Shown: positions 43,219 to 53,907, numbered from the stretch's first letter. The stretch is 64,000 nt of DNA from Heterohyrax brucei (GCA_028571685.1 CM053156.1:88787049-88851048), one strand, 5' to 3'. Made by a program: numbers and translations. The notes: generated from the sequence alone by a model not told the origin.

Positions 43219-43696
43219 TGTTATTGATTGAGTTGGATCACACCAAAAATGTGTAGCAATTTGGCTGGGCCATGATTCCCAGTACTGTGTGGGGTTCCCA
43301 TATGCTGTAAAGCCTGCCTCTGTGATGTTAATGAAGGAAGGTGGGTGTCAGCTATGTTGGGGCAGACTCATTGTGTAAGATGGTGCTGCGCCTTGAGGCA
43401 GTCTCTTGAGCTACAAAAGACAAAAGCTAGCAGAGAGATTTGGGGACTTGACCCCATCAAAAAGCAGTGCCAGGAGCACAGCATGTCCTCTGGGAAGGAT
43501 CAGGGTCCCTGTGCCTCAGAAGCTCCCAGTCCAGGGGAAGACTGACGACAAGGACCTTCTTCTAGAGCCAACAAAGCCTTCCCCTGGAGCTCGTGCCCTG
43601 AATTTGGACTTGTATCCTACTAGTCTGCAACAAAATAAAACTTGTCTTGTTAAAGCCATCTACTTGTGGTAATAACAGCACTAGCTAAGTAAGACA
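43219..43696 (+). mobile_element. MaLR-like LTR (type A)
   Basis: Sense copy: start TGTTATTGATTGAGTTGG, then 'gctgggccatgattcccagt', 'gttaatgaaggaaggtggg', an AATAAA near 43633 and the end 'agctaagtaagaca'. The flanks CAGAA (43214-43218) and CAGAG (43697-43701) match 4 of 5. Confidence 0.82.
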
Positions 43697-43829
43697 CAGA
43701 GTAAAGAGGAGGCCATGTGCTGCTCATGTCCCAAACTCAGACGGCACAGTTATCAAATTCTATTTGTTAGATGCAAACCACAAAACAAACCGTATACTTA
43801 ATGGGAAGGGGACTAGTGCCACTTATATA

Positions 43830-45357
43830 TGTGTGTGTGTATGTGTATGTATGTATATTAGCATGATTAAGTGAAAGTTTGCAATCGAAGTCAATTTTGC
43901 ATACCCACCTCTACAACTCCATCTGCACTCCCTACTCGGTCACAGCACACGCCTGCTTTTCACTCTCTACTACTAGTGTCCTCCCAACAAGCACCTGTCC
44001 CCTCCTCTCCACCCTCTCCTCTTCTCTCTTCTGGAAAGAAACCAGTAGAACAGCATTCCACAAATGTCTAAAACCACAAAGTATATACACCACGTACTCA
44101 CTCTGTGTCCCTGAGTCCAGTCCATTCTTAGTGTGAAGTGTTGACCTCAGTACTGGTTTCAGGTCTGGGACAGCAGCAAGTCTACAGGCCATGTTTCCAC
44201 AGCTGGACTCTCTAGGTTATCAGAGCATCAATTCTGGTGTTTTAGTAGAGTTCCTGATCTGCTCACCTCTTTTTCTCATGTTACATCAGGGATTTTACAT
44301 TGTGTCCGTTATTAAATCTGTCTTTGGTGGTAGCCAGGCACCATCTGGTTCTTCTGGTCTTGTGCTGATTCAGTCTCCCAGTCATATTGGTCTTTCTCTC
44401 TCCTGGGCTCATTTTTCCATGTGTCTTTGATGTTCTCCATTGTCATCTGTTTCAGGTGGATTGGGACCAGTTGATGTTCCTTGGATGACAGCTTGCTGGC
44501 CTTTAAGACGCCAGATGCCACTCACCAATATGGGATACAGAAGACTCTCTTAGCAAAAGGTTAGTAATGCCGACTGACCTGGATATCCCCTGAAAACATG
44601 ACCCCCAAGCCCCTGTCCCTGCTAGTCTACCCCTTGAAATGTTTGGCTTGCCTTAGAAAACTTTGTAGTTTATGGTGTAGTCTTTTCATTCTGACCTGTC
44701 TTCTATTGAGTGCTGTTGTGCCCTTCACACAACCAAATTCCTATACTGTATCATCTATGAACAACCCTCTTACTCGCTTCTCACATTTATAGTCATCAAA
44801 GAGTCTTTTCTTTTGTTTATAAGTAAACCGTGGTGGCGTAGTGGTTAAGTACAACATCTGCTAACCAAAATGTCAGCCGTTCAAGTCCATTACACACTCC
44901 TTTCTCCTTGGAAACTCTACGGGGCAGTTGTATTCTGTGCTATAGGGTTGCAATGAGTCGGCATCAATTTGATGGCACTGATTTTTTATTTGGTTTTATA
45001 ATAGGGGTCTCGTACAACACTTGTCCTGCAACTGACCAATTTCACTCAGCATAATGCCTTCTAGTTGATACCAGGTTATGAGACACTTCCTAAAAGCATC
45101 ATTGTTCTTTATGTGCAGTGTTCCATTGTGTATATACACCATAGTTTGTTTATCCATTTATCTGCTGATGGGCACCTAGGTTGATTCCATCTTTTTGTTA
45201 GTGTGGACGGTGCTGTAATACACATTTGTGGGCATATATCTGTTTGTGTGACAGCCCTTATTTCTGAAGGATATATCCCAAACAATGGGATTGCTGGATA
45301 GTCTCCACCTTTTGAAGGAAAAAGTGTCAAATGATGTGGGGACCTAGGTGAGACCAC
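43830..45357 (-). mobile_element. 5'-truncated antisense L1 (3'UTR and ORF2 C-terminus)
   Basis: L1 3' end at the left ('gcatgattaagtg' after a TG-rich tract), C-rich 3'UTR tract near 44000-44030, and conserved 3'UTR text to about 45000. ORF2 C-terminal coding follows at 45109-45357 in minus ('IPLFGIYPSEIRAV', 'WNQPRCPSADKWINKLWCIY'). A sense AfroSINE interrupts it at 44822-44995. It keeps the ORF2 C-terminus that the 33-kb copy lacks. Confidence 0.87.
44822..44995 (+). mobile_element. AfroSINE (short form) inside L1
   Basis: Sense copy: 'ccgtggtggcgtagtggtta', 'ctccttggaaactctacggg', 'tagggttgcaatgagtcggc' and a T-rich end. TTTATAA-like text on both sides may be the target duplication. Confidence 0.9.
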
Positions 45358-45980
45358 CCTAGGAGAATAAAGGATCCAGACTTGGAGAGTCTTCTTTGCT
45401 TACTTATCTGATAGCCATCTGTGTTCTCTCGCCTCTGACCTCCCTCGTGAATTAAGAATAAATTTCTCCTCTCGCCAGTTGTACATTATGGAAATTGAAC
45501 CTCCCACCTTCCTAAGCCGGCCCCTGCAGATCTGGGCTGTGAACTTTCTTTAGCTGACCATTTACCCCGCGGGGCCATCCGTCCGCAGTCAGAAAGTACG
45601 CACACTGACGCCCATGGAGCTCGGAGGCTGAAATTTAGACAGCCTCGCCCGGGGACCAGGGCTCTGCTGTGAAGCTGTGTGCTTTTGCTTTTCCAGAGCG
45701 GAGCCAGAGGATTTCTCCCTCAGACGAAGAGGTCAGCCCTCTAAACAGCTTGAAAGCCAAAGTCAAGCTAGACATTTGGCTGGTCTGTTTGGCCAAGGTG
45801 CCTGCTCTCCTAGCCCCCACTTGGGCCCAGTGTGCTCCTGGGATCTGCCAGCTGCTGCAGACTTTCTGTCTCGACAGTGTTGTCCCAAATGCATGAGTCT
45901 CCACCACAAACCATGGAAGGACTCCAGGGGCCTTCTGAAATTGTACGTAAAACAGTGTGTCCCCTATTTGCACTTCTGAG
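45358..45980. other. Unassigned, possibly LTR-derived in part
   Basis: 'gaattaagaataaatttctc' at about 45450 looks like an LTR R/U5 with a polyadenylation signal, but I cannot place the family. The 45660-45975 stretch has overlapping frames (112 aa minus, 100 aa plus) with no known domain. Confidence 0.35.
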
Positions 45981-46182
45981 TGTTGTTAGGTGCTGTGGGG
46001 TCTATTGTGACTCACCGTGACCTCACGAGGCAGTAGAACTGCCCCACGGGGTTTTCTAGGCTGTAACCTTTACGGGAGCAGATCACACAGTCTTTCTGCC
46101 ATGGTGTCCCTGGGTGGGGTTGAACCACCAAGCTTTTTGGTTGGCAGTCATGCACCTCACTCGTGCAACACCAGGGCTCCTT
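45981..46182 (-). mobile_element. AfroSINE (long form)
   Basis: Antisense copy: 'gttgttaggtgctgtggggt', 'tttctaggctgtaaccttta', 'cgggagcagatcacacagtc', and head 'gtgcaacaccagggctcc'. Confidence 0.92.
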
Positions 46183-46529
46183 GCATTTTTTGAGAGAGTC
46201 TAACATTTGATCAGATTTCCTCAGGGTCCCTGAGGGATTCTCATCACTAGTGCCTGTTCTCCATCAAACATACATGTCCAATAAACAAACAGAGGAACAA
46301 ATAAATAAAACCCACAGATTTTTCTTTTGGCTAATGTGGGAAGGGTGGATTTCTGTTGTTATGTTTGTGGCACTTGGTCCATTTGGGGACGAAAGTGACT
46401 GTCACTGCAATAGTGCAATCAGCAGCTGTGTCTTCTGACCCTCACTTCTGCCCTGCAATTAAACTGTGCCTTTCAAGACTGAAGAGTCATGCCATCTTGC
46501 CCTGCAAGCTACCTTGCCTCTCTTAGCAA
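46183..46529. other. Unassigned spacer
   Basis: No repeat or gene is recognised. Confidence 0.4.
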
Positions 46530-46661
46530 ACTAAAACCAAATCTCTTGCCTTCAAGTCAATTCCAGTGGGTAGTTACTGCCTCATAGAGTTTCCAAGGAG
46601 CTCATGGTGAATTTGAACTGCTGGCCTTTTGGTTAGCAGCCAAATTCTTACCCACTGACTT
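46530..46661 (-). mobile_element. AfroSINE (short form)
   Basis: Antisense copy: 'aaactaaaaccaaatctctt', 'gagtttccaaggagctcatg' and 'ccttttggttagcagccaaa'. Confidence 0.87.
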
Positions 46662-47189
46662 CTTTTGTACTTGCTAGAGCTGAGTTCTAAGGCAACAGGC
46701 CTGGGCGATCCTTCCTGCTGCCGTGTGCTGGCCTCTCCCACAGTGGAATTGTGTGTTGGCTGAATGGCTACACTCTGTCATGTGAAGAACAAGCGAAGGA
46801 GCTGATAAACAGGTGGAGATGGAATGCAGGAGGTAAACGCAGTGCTACAGGCTTGTCTGCTCTGACTCTGTGGATCATGTACCTTTGTCCTCTCTCCCTT
46901 CCTTAGTAAGCCTTTCCCCAGGATCCATCCTGGCCATCAACGCCCAGAGGGCTGGGTGCAGGTGAACGGGAGGTGCTCTTCCCGCTGTCTGAAGGTGGAG
47001 GCCCATTTATGAAGCAAAAACCTCCAAGACCAACAGGGCAACAAGCACAGACCTGTCTCTAAACCCGCTCCTCGGTCCCTGCTTAGCACTGGAGCCAGGG
47101 TGTCCTTCAGGCCCGGGCCAGGCCACTCACCTTCTGTCTATTCCTTCTACCAGCTGACTGTCGCACTCAAGAGCTTCAGGCAAGGCTGG
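46662..47189. other. Repeat-poor spacer
   Basis: No repeat or gene is recognised. Confidence 0.42.
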
Positions 47190-47655
47190 TTACCTGCCCC
47201 TGCTGTGACGTACACCACAAACTGAGTGACTTAGAACAAACCAAGTTCAAGTTCCTCGCTCACAGTGTGAGAGCCGGTTGTTGTTTGTTGTGGGGCGCCA
47301 TAGGGTCTATTCCAGCCTGTGGTGACTGTGTTACAGAGTCAGACTGCCCCTCGGGTCTTCCAGGCTGTGATCACTAGGGAGCAGACAGCCAGGTCTTTCT
47401 TCTGCAGGGCAGAGGCTAAGTGTCGAGGCTCCAGCCGTCCACAGGGCTGTTTCCCACCGCAGCTCTGGGGGAGGACCCTGCCTCTCCTCTCTGGGGCTGC
47501 TGGGGCAGGCCAGCCACCTTCTCAGACACAGCCTCCCATCTCGGCCTCTGCCCTTCAGCGGCTACCCTCCCTCTCTCTGTACCCAGATGTCTCCCGTCCT
47601 CTGTTGGAAGCGTGCTGCTCCGATGGCGCCAGGACCCACTCTCCTCTTACTCCAG
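47190..47655 (-). mobile_element. MaLR-like LTR (MLT1-like), split by SINE
   Basis: 'gcccctgctgtgacgtacac' and 'caaactgagtgacttagaac' mark the reverse-oriented MLT1-like start at 47193. After the SINE (47279-47410) the LTR appears to resume with pyrimidine-rich sequence. The 171-aa plus frame here (47319-47834) is a by-product. Confidence 0.6.
47279..47410 (-). mobile_element. AfroSINE (long form), head missing
   Basis: Antisense tail and body: 'tgtggggcgccatagggtct', 'cttccaggctgtgatcacta' and 'ggagcagacagccaggtctt'. Confidence 0.8.
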
Positions 47656-47659
47656 TGAG

Positions 47660-47815
47660 GCAGGCTGGCGGCGCAGAGGCTAAGCATTCGACTGAAAGCC
47701 AGCAGGCTGACAGTACAGCCTCTCCAGCTGCTGCTCGGAAGCCCCTTTGGGGCAGCTCCGCTTCGTCCTACCAGGCTTCTGCGGGAGGACAACGACTCCA
47801 GAGCAATGCGTGTTT
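47660..47815 (+). mobile_element. AfroSINE, diverged
   Basis: Sense copy: 'aggctggcggcgcagaggct', 'agctgctgctcggaagcccc' and 'tttggggcagctccgcttcg'. Confidence 0.62.
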
Positions 47816-47904
47816 TTTACCTACTGTCATGTGACCTCATGTTAACCGATAACACCTTCAAAGACTCTTTCCAAGCAAGGTCATGGTCGTGCACACCAGT
47901 GATA

Positions 47905-48052
47905 GTTAAAGCGATGTAGTGGTTAAAGTGATTGAAGGCTAACAGAAAGGTCAGTTGTTCAAAGCCTCCAGCTGCTCGGATGGAGAAAGATTCACAAACT
48001 CGCAAACACTGTGGGATCCCTGTGAGTCGGAGTCAACCCGATGGCTGGGGGT
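47905..48052 (+). mobile_element. AfroSINE (short form)
   Basis: Sense copy: 'gatgtagtggttaaagtgat', 'aacagaaaggtcagttgttc' and 'ccctgtgagtcggagtcaac'. Confidence 0.82.
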
Positions 48053-48074
48053 GGGCGGGTAGAGGAGATCTTGG

Positions 48075-48425
48075 AACCCCCATCGTGCTGGGTTAAGAAC
48101 TAGATTGTTAATTGCGAGGTCGGCAGTTCGCGGCCACCGGCCTCTGCTGAAGAAAGACGTGGCAGCCTGTTTCTGGAAAGACAAGAGCCTAGGAAACATT
48201 ATGTGGCAGTTTTACTACATCCTGCAGGACTGCCGTTAAGTGCTCTGTCTGCGAACCAAAAGGTCAGTAGTTCAACTCTGCCAGGTGCTCCTTGGAAAGT
48301 CTCTGGGGCCGGCAGTTCTATCCTGACCTGTAAGGTTCCTGTGGGCAGACCCGACTCGGCGGCAGTGGGTTTGGGCTCTAGGACTGCTGCCAGTGGAAGG
48401 TGACTCGATGGCAGCAGGTCAGCGT
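48075..48425 (+). mobile_element. AfroSINE split by a second AfroSINE
   Basis: The outer sense copy runs 48075-48233 ('gctgggttaagaactagatt', 'gtggcagttttactacatcc') and resumes at 48380 with 'ggtgactcgatggcagcagg'. Confidence 0.75.
48234..48379 (+). mobile_element. AfroSINE (short form) nested in AfroSINE
   Basis: Sense copy missing the start of the head: 'tctgcgaaccaaaaggtcag', 'aggtgctccttggaaagtct' and 'cgactcggcggcagtgggtt'. An 8-bp duplication AGGACTGC flanks it at 48226-48233 and 48380-48387. Confidence 0.85.
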
Positions 48426-48492
48426 GGGGCCAGAGGGCTGGCAAGAAGCCCCGTCACTGCAACGGTGAGTACACTGAGCGAAAGAGACGGGG

Positions 48493-49073
48493 TGTTATGG
48501 ATGGAACTGTGTACCCCCAAATCTGTGTTGCAGGTCCTAACTTCTGTGTCCGTGGTTGTAATTCCATTTGGGAATGGGTTGGCTGTGTTATGTGAACAAG
48601 GGGTGATCAGCATAGGATGTGTCTGGAGTCAGTCTTTCTGGAGGCGAGAAGGAGATTAAGTTAGCAGGCCCGTAATCCCAGGTGGGGGACGATACTAGAT
48701 GCCTAGGCACAGAGAGACCTCAGAGGGCCCCAGGAAGGGGAAGCTGAAGAGACACAGATCTTGGTCCTGAGCTGACACAGAGAGCGCCCCCTTCTGGAGC
48801 CGGTGTTCTGTTCAGCCTTCTAGCCTCCTGCACTGTGAGAAAACAGATTTCTGTTCATTAAAGCCATCCAAGTGGGATGTTCTGTTAGGCCAAAGCCAAA
48901 GCTGCTGCCAGTAAGTAGATTCCGACTCCTAACGACGCTATAGGTCAGGGTAGAACTGCCCCATAGAGGTTCAAGGAGCTCATGGAGGATTTGAACTGCC
49001 GAACTTTCGGTTAGCAGATGTAGCACTTAACCACTATGCCACCAGGGTTGTAGCACACCTGATATTTTAGACA
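48493..49073 (+). mobile_element. MaLR-like LTR (type C), split by SINE
   Basis: It starts TGTTATGGATGGAACTGTG, includes 'ggtgatcagcataggatgtg' and 'ccttctagcctcctgcactg', and is interrupted at about 48892. It resumes after the SINE with 'gtagcacacctgatatttta' and ends 'gaca' at 49073. About 420 bp of LTR. Confidence 0.82.
48893..49050 (-). mobile_element. AfroSINE (short form) inside LTR
   Basis: Antisense copy: 'gattccgactcctaacgacg', 'gaggttcaaggagctcatgg', 'tttcggttagcagatgtagc' and 'accactatgccaccaggg'. Confidence 0.9.
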
Positions 49074-49190
49074 CCATGATGACCTGGTCCTGTAAAGATT
49101 ACACGCTAGAAAACCCTATGGGACAGTTTCCTCTGTCATATAGGGTTACTCTGAGTTGAAATCAGCTTGATGGCACCTAACAACTAGAGG
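49074..49190 (+). mobile_element. AfroSINE (long form), 5'-truncated
   Basis: Sense body and tail: 'gtcctgtaaagattacacgc', 'gaaaaccctatgggacagtt', 'ttactctgagttgaaatcag'. It begins right after the LTR end. Confidence 0.83.
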
Positions 49191-49299
49191 TCTGAGAAGA
49201 GTAAGAGTCTTAACGTTAGTGCAGGTCTTTCTTCAGAGAGAGGATTTCAGCTTCCAGAGCCAGGTCCACACAGAACAGATGCACTGTGGAGAGTCACTC

Positions 49300-49425
49300 A
49301 CTGAACGAATGAATGAATGTGTGTGTGAATGAATGAATGCGGGCATGACTGAATGGATGAATCTGTGTGCGAATGAGGGAAGAAAGGAAAGAGTTAGTGA
49401 ACGAATGGGTGGGTGAATGATGTTC
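49300..49425. repeat. Degenerate (GAAT)n simple repeat
   Basis: Runs of GAAT and GTGT tetramers ('gaacgaatgaatgaatgt', 'gtgaatgaatgaatgcgg') with interruptions. Confidence 0.85.
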
Positions 49426-49799
49426 TACCAGGGCTGCTAACTCTAGTGGTAGGAGTCAGGGTACCTTCCAGAAGAGGCAGACCAGAGCACTTTCCAGGGA
49501 ATGCTGCAGTTGACTTGGGGTGCACGTAGCATGGAGGTGTGAGAACCCCTCCCCAGCAATCTCCTGGGCCCCAGCTCCAAGTCCTTGCCAATCTGCACGA
49601 GTCAGTGCAGGTACCCACAGTCTCGGGAACACGCCATCTCCCACCCTCCCCGTGCCTCTGATGGTAAACGTAAAGGCCTATCAAAGGTCATTTAGGTTAT
49701 TAAAGCCACGTTCTATTTTCTGCCTTAATAACTGGACTAAAATGTCTACATTCCTCTCTCTATCTCCGAGGATATAGAGCTGATTAAGACCTCAGAGAG
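49426..49799. other. Unassigned spacer
   Basis: No repeat is recognised. The 96-aa minus frame (49394-49684) is unrecognised. Confidence 0.4.
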
Positions 49800-50126
49800 A
49801 GGTAAAAATTTTTGGGTAGTTTACTCTGTTTGATTATCCTGTGACGAACTTTTGGATTTTCTCTGTTCGATCATTCTTGACAAACTTTTGGGCAATTCAC
49901 TCTGTTTATTAGATGTAATGAAAGCTTATGATGTAATGAAATCTTGTGACTTCTGAGTATTGTTCTGTGACAAACCCCCTTCCCTTTGAATTTTGGCTAT
50001 AAAAACCACCAGAAATGTAACCCAAGTGGGACAGCTTTTGGCTTGTTGTCACCCAGACTGCTAGCAAATTTGCCAATAAATTATTCCTTGAACCCCACAC
50101 TGTCTCTGAATTTTTGTTTACAGTGA
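49800..50126 (+). mobile_element. Probable ERV1-type LTR
   Basis: Tandem-like U3 elements ('gtaatgaaagcttatgatgt', 'aatgaaatcttgtgac'), a TATA box at 49998-50004 (TATAAAA), AATAAA at 50075-50080 and a T-rich U5. The U3-R-U5 order fits a gammaretrovirus-type solo LTR. The 5' limit is approximate and may begin near 49690. No viral genes adjoin it. Confidence 0.66.
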
Positions 50127-50952
50127 CAGGCAGGACGAACGTGATTTCAGGTTGTTGACACCTCCCGCTTGAGTCTCCCTTCTCTTCCTTTTGTGCCAGC
50201 TTTCTCAAAGGAGTGCTCCATGTCCTTTGCCTGCTTTCTCATCTAGAAGCTCGTAGTGTTTCTGCTGTGGAGACACTGTTCTTCTTCTGAAGTGGAGCTC
50301 TATTGAGTCAAGACAGGCAAGAGAACTTCCCATCAAGGAGTCCTGTGAAGAGGGGTGATTGTTGACGGCATTAAGGATCTGCTGGAGGGTGAAATTCAGA
50401 CAAGAGCTCAGAAAGTTTAGGGAGCTGGAAAGGGTCCCTGGGAAGGGTCCTGGTGAGCCCTGGGGAAGCAGCCACCACCCTCATCCCTGGGAAAAGTGGA
50501 CAATATTACCAGTGCGCTGGGACTGGGATGTCTCAAGTGAAAACCTGTGCAATACAAGCAAAACAAATGGTGTGTGTGTATAAATGCACACCTACACACA
50601 CATGCGCACACACACGTGCTTCAAACTAGTGGTTTTGTTTACTGTTGTTTCAGTTACAGGGTATGAAACAATAGACGCAACGGTTGTACTCTTGTGTCCT
50701 AAAGAGACTCACGTGCCTGCGAAGAAGTCCATCCACATGTCTGTCCGCAGGAGGCGGGGTCAGTGGATTCAGGTGGGCGTCGAGTGTACGTGATCCAGAG
50801 CACCCAGTGGTCACTGGCACAGGCTGTGTGCCTGCCTGGAGAGCTGCCCAGGGAGCAAGACCCTGGGGCTCCCATCTTTACAGAGATGCTGCGGGCCCGT
50901 GGCTGTGTTCGTCGTCTGTTTCAGTTCTGTTTCATTTCCATAATAGTATTGT
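50127..50952. other. Spacer with short CA repeat
   Basis: Nothing recognised except a CA-rich tract at about 50583-50615 ('cacctacacacacatgcgca'). Confidence 0.42.
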
Positions 50953-51135
50953 TACTAGTGTTAGGCGCTGTCAAGTTGATCCCAACTCCTAGCAACCGTA
51001 TAGGACACAGCAGCACTGCCCCTTAGGGACCCAAGGCTGTAATCTTTCTGGACGCCGACGGCCACATCTTCCTCCCACAGGTGGGCAGTTGGGGTCTAAC
51101 GCCAAGCACTTACCCAGTGCTCTACCGGGGATCCT
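50953..51135 (-). mobile_element. AfroSINE (long form)
   Basis: Antisense copy: 'gttaggcgctgtcaagttga', 'ccaaggctgtaatctttctg', 'cttacccagtgctctaccgg'. Confidence 0.87.
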
Positions 51136-51141
51136 TTTCAG

Positions 51142-51322
51142 CTCACAAAGACCCCAGGTCATCAGATGGCACTGCCTCGCTGGGTTTCCAACTGCCTCAC
51201 TGGTCATCTTTATGGGAACACAGACCAAGTCTTTTCTCCCAGGAGGCCACTGGGTGGGTTTGAACCTCCAGCTTTCTGGTTAACAGCAGAGCACCCAAAC
51301 ATCGCACCACTGAGGCTCCTTT
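51142..51322 (-). mobile_element. AfroSINE (long form)
   Basis: Antisense copy directly after the previous one: 'actggtcatctttatgggaa', 'gggtttgaacctccagcttt' and 'catcgcaccactgaggctcc'. Confidence 0.85.
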
Positions 51323-51774
51323 CATAGCCGGAGGAGAATGGTCCATTCTAACTGATCATCCTAAAGTGACTTGGTGTTGGCACGGCCACAAGGAGGGCTG
51401 GATCTCCAGTGCGAGCAGCACCTGCCAACAGGGAGCCTTTCCATGGAGCATCTCTCTGCTGGTGGTCTTGAGGCCCGCAGGTGGAGGCTGGCCTTGGATG
51501 CAGAGGGACACAATCCCTTTCCTCAGCTACTTCCAGTCTGGGGAGAAGTGATCTCCCTCAGGACCACATCCTAACCTCTGAGTCCAAAAGAAGTCCAACA
51601 CACTGTCACCACTCATTCAGACTCTGCTCCATGTCCTGTTGTCTGTGGGTCCTTCTGCTGGCTGCTTATTCCTGCATTACAGTCTGTTGGTCACTTAGCC
51701 CAAGTCTGGCACTGTGTTAGTGACACAATCAGGAAACCCAAGCTGTGTGTGCAAGAGTACAGCTGGGCTGCACG
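51323..51774. other. Unassigned spacer
   Basis: No repeat or gene is recognised. Confidence 0.4.
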
Positions 51775-51906
51775 GGGTTTCACGTGACTAGACTTCCCAG
51801 AAGCAGGTTGCTGAGCCCTCTTCCCATGTGCCTCCGATTGGATTTGAACCAGCGGCCTCTGGGTTAGTGGCCACGCAATGAGCCATTTGGGTGATCCAGG
51901 GGCTCC
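51775..51906 (-). mobile_element. AfroSINE (variant form), 3'-truncated
   Basis: Antisense copy: 'tagacttcccagaagcaggt', 'gattggatttgaaccagcgg' and head 'gtgatccaggggctcc'. Confidence 0.75.
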
Positions 51907-52219
51907 TGTAGCTGTGTCCTGGAGGAACCCACAGTTGGGGGACGGAGGGATCCCAAACAGAAAGCCTGACAAAGAGAGTTCTACTGACAACGGAGATCAG
52001 AGCTATAGATGAGGCTGTGAGGACGTGCCTGGGGCTCTGACCGGCTGTCTGCGTGGTGTGGACTGACCCGGCCCTCACTTTGGGGGATGCAGCAGGGGGG
52101 ACTGAGATCCAGTCCTCTCTTCACCAGCAAACCTATGCCCTTGCACAGGACTGTGTCTGTCTGCAGGGGGTGGGTCGCCGCTGTCCCCTTCCCAGATCCT
52201 CAGCCTGTCCATGAATTTA
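51907..52219. other. Unassigned spacer
   Basis: No repeat or gene is recognised. Confidence 0.4.
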
Positions 52220-52418
52220 GGGACCCCCGGGTCATGCAGACAGTCTGTGGGCTCTGCTGCTGACCAAGGGACTGGAAGTCTGAGTCCCAGAACACCTCAG
52301 AAGGAAGGCCTGGTGATCTGCTTCCGAAAGTCAGCCTCTGAAAGCCCCACAGGGCACAGTTCTACTCTGACACGCTTGGGGCAGCTATGAGTCGGAGTCA
52401 ACTCGTCAGCAGCTGGCT
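52220..52418 (+). mobile_element. AfroSINE (variant form)
   Basis: Sense copy: 'aggcctggtgatctgcttcc', 'cacagttctactctgacacg' and 'gctatgagtcggagtcaact'. The head is diverged. Confidence 0.85.
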
Positions 52419-52576
52419 TCTCCCTGGACCACAGAGGAAGACTTGTCCTGCCTGCTTCCCTGGCCAGCGCGCAGCTCAGCTCCCTGGAGTGCCCAGAGGC
52501 CGCCCTCCTGCTCTTCCCAGACTCCTTAACTTCCTAGCCCACTCCCTGCTCCCGCTAAGCACGGCCTGTGAGTTCC

Positions 52577-53180
52577 TGTACTGAATCCACTGTGTTCCTC
52601 CCAAACGCTGTGTCACCTCGCCTCACCTCTGATTCCCAGTACTGTGTTGCTGTCTGCCATTTTGTCACCTGATGTGACTTTCCTAGGTGTTGTACCCTCT
52701 GCCTCTATGATGTTAACGAGGCAGGATTAGAGGTGGAACCTTCTATGGGGATTCGCCAGGGTCGCCCTGGGTGACAAATACAGTTGCTGTCCCTGTGCTG
52801 ACTGTACACCTTTCAGAGCACTCAGTCACTAAAGGATAGGGGAAGGACTCAATCTACCAGATTAGGTTGTATGTTGGGTCCATCTCTTTTGAGACATAGG
52901 AGAGAGAAGTGAACAGAGAGGGGAGGGTTCTCTTGCTACCGACAGAAAAGAGCCAGGAGAGGAGAGCATCCTTTGGACCCAGGTCTGGGAGCGCCTAGAC
53001 CTGGGGATGACTGATGAACAGGACCTTCCCCCAGAGTCACAGAAAGAAGAAACTTTCCCTGGGGAGCTGGTGCCCTAAATCTGGACTTACAGCCTTCTCG
53101 ACTGTGGCAGAATAAAGTTCTCATTGTTAAGGCTGCCTGCTTGTGGTGTTTCTGTTAGAGCAGCACTTAGTGACTACGTA
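52577..53180 (+). mobile_element. MaLR-like LTR (type A) with an extra 110-bp segment
   Basis: It starts TGTACTGAATCCACTGTG and includes 'ttttgtcacctgatgtgact', 'gttaacgaggcaggattaga' and 'gcttgtggtgtttctgttag'. The segment 52735-52843 is absent from the other type A copies, and LTR text resumes with 'actcaatctaccagattagg'. An A-rich polyadenylation block (AATAAA) is near 53111. Confidence 0.75.
52735..52843 (+). repeat. Duplicated ~110-bp segment, copy 1
   Basis: Nearly the same as 54149-54257: 'aggtggaaccttctatgggg', 'cctgggtgacaaatacag', 'tgctgactgtacacctttca', with about ten differences. Here it lies inside an LTR. At 54149 it leads into an AfroSINE. Confidence 0.88.
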
Positions 53181-53789
53181 CTTCTGGGCGAAGAGCAGAG
53201 AAACCTCCACCCAACTGCAGTTAAGCAGCCCTGGCGCCAGCAAAGCAGGGTGCAGGAGGTGGCCGTCTGGGCTCACCGCAGCCCGTGGGAGTGGTGGATG
53301 TGGTGGGCTGCAGGGGGCTGCCACATTTCACCAAGGGAAGCTGGTAGTGGAAGACACACTGAGCATCAACAGGGGACTTGAGAGCCAGCTCATCTGAACG
53401 CCTCCAGTGCCTGGGGCCCCACGAAGGAGGTGGGCTGAGGGGGCTGAGGCCGTATGTCTGCTTTGTCCCGGCTGCTCCTATCTGTCCCCCGGGATGGGTC
53501 CCCCGGGATGGGTCCCCCGGGCTGTCGTTTTCCTGATCTCGGCACCATCAGCTTCCGAAATGTTTGAAAAACACGGACGGAACCCAGGGTGGTCCTTGGC
53601 ACAGGTAAAGGCGCTGAGGCTCCGGAAGCTGAGCCCCAGATCGCGCGGGTGCCTGATGGGGGGAGGGGCTCCAGCCCAGGGCTGCCCCTTCTCCTCTGCT
53701 CTTGCTCCCTGGGGGGAGGAGAGGGTTGTGCACGGATGAGCTCTGACCTCCGGCTTCACCCCGTACCCCTACAACCAGGTGCATCCTGT
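53181..53789. other. GC-rich block
   Basis: GC-rich DNA with some CpGs and the 14-bp tandem repeat. Open frames up to 131 aa on both strands (for example 53589-53984 plus, 53478-53759 minus) are unrecognised and overlap heavily. Confidence 0.42.
53484..53525. repeat. 14-bp tandem repeat, three copies
   Basis: Three copies of GTCCCCCGGGATGG at 53484, 53498 and 53512, with only the third diverging at its end. The CCCCCGGG core is self-complementary. Confidence 0.93.
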
Positions 53790-53907
53790 CAGCACTCACT
53801 CACAGGACTTCACAGTGTCTCAGGGGACGCTGCTCCATCGGGTTCTCCCAGCACCCACTCACAGCACTTCACAGTGTCTCAGGGGACGCTGCTCCATCGG
53901 GTTCTCA
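53790..53907. repeat. 59-bp tandem duplication
   Basis: Two adjacent copies (53790-53848 and 53849-53907) with three differences. Shared text includes 'gtgtctcaggggacgctgct' and 'ccatcgggttct'. High identity suggests a recent duplication. Confidence 0.95.
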
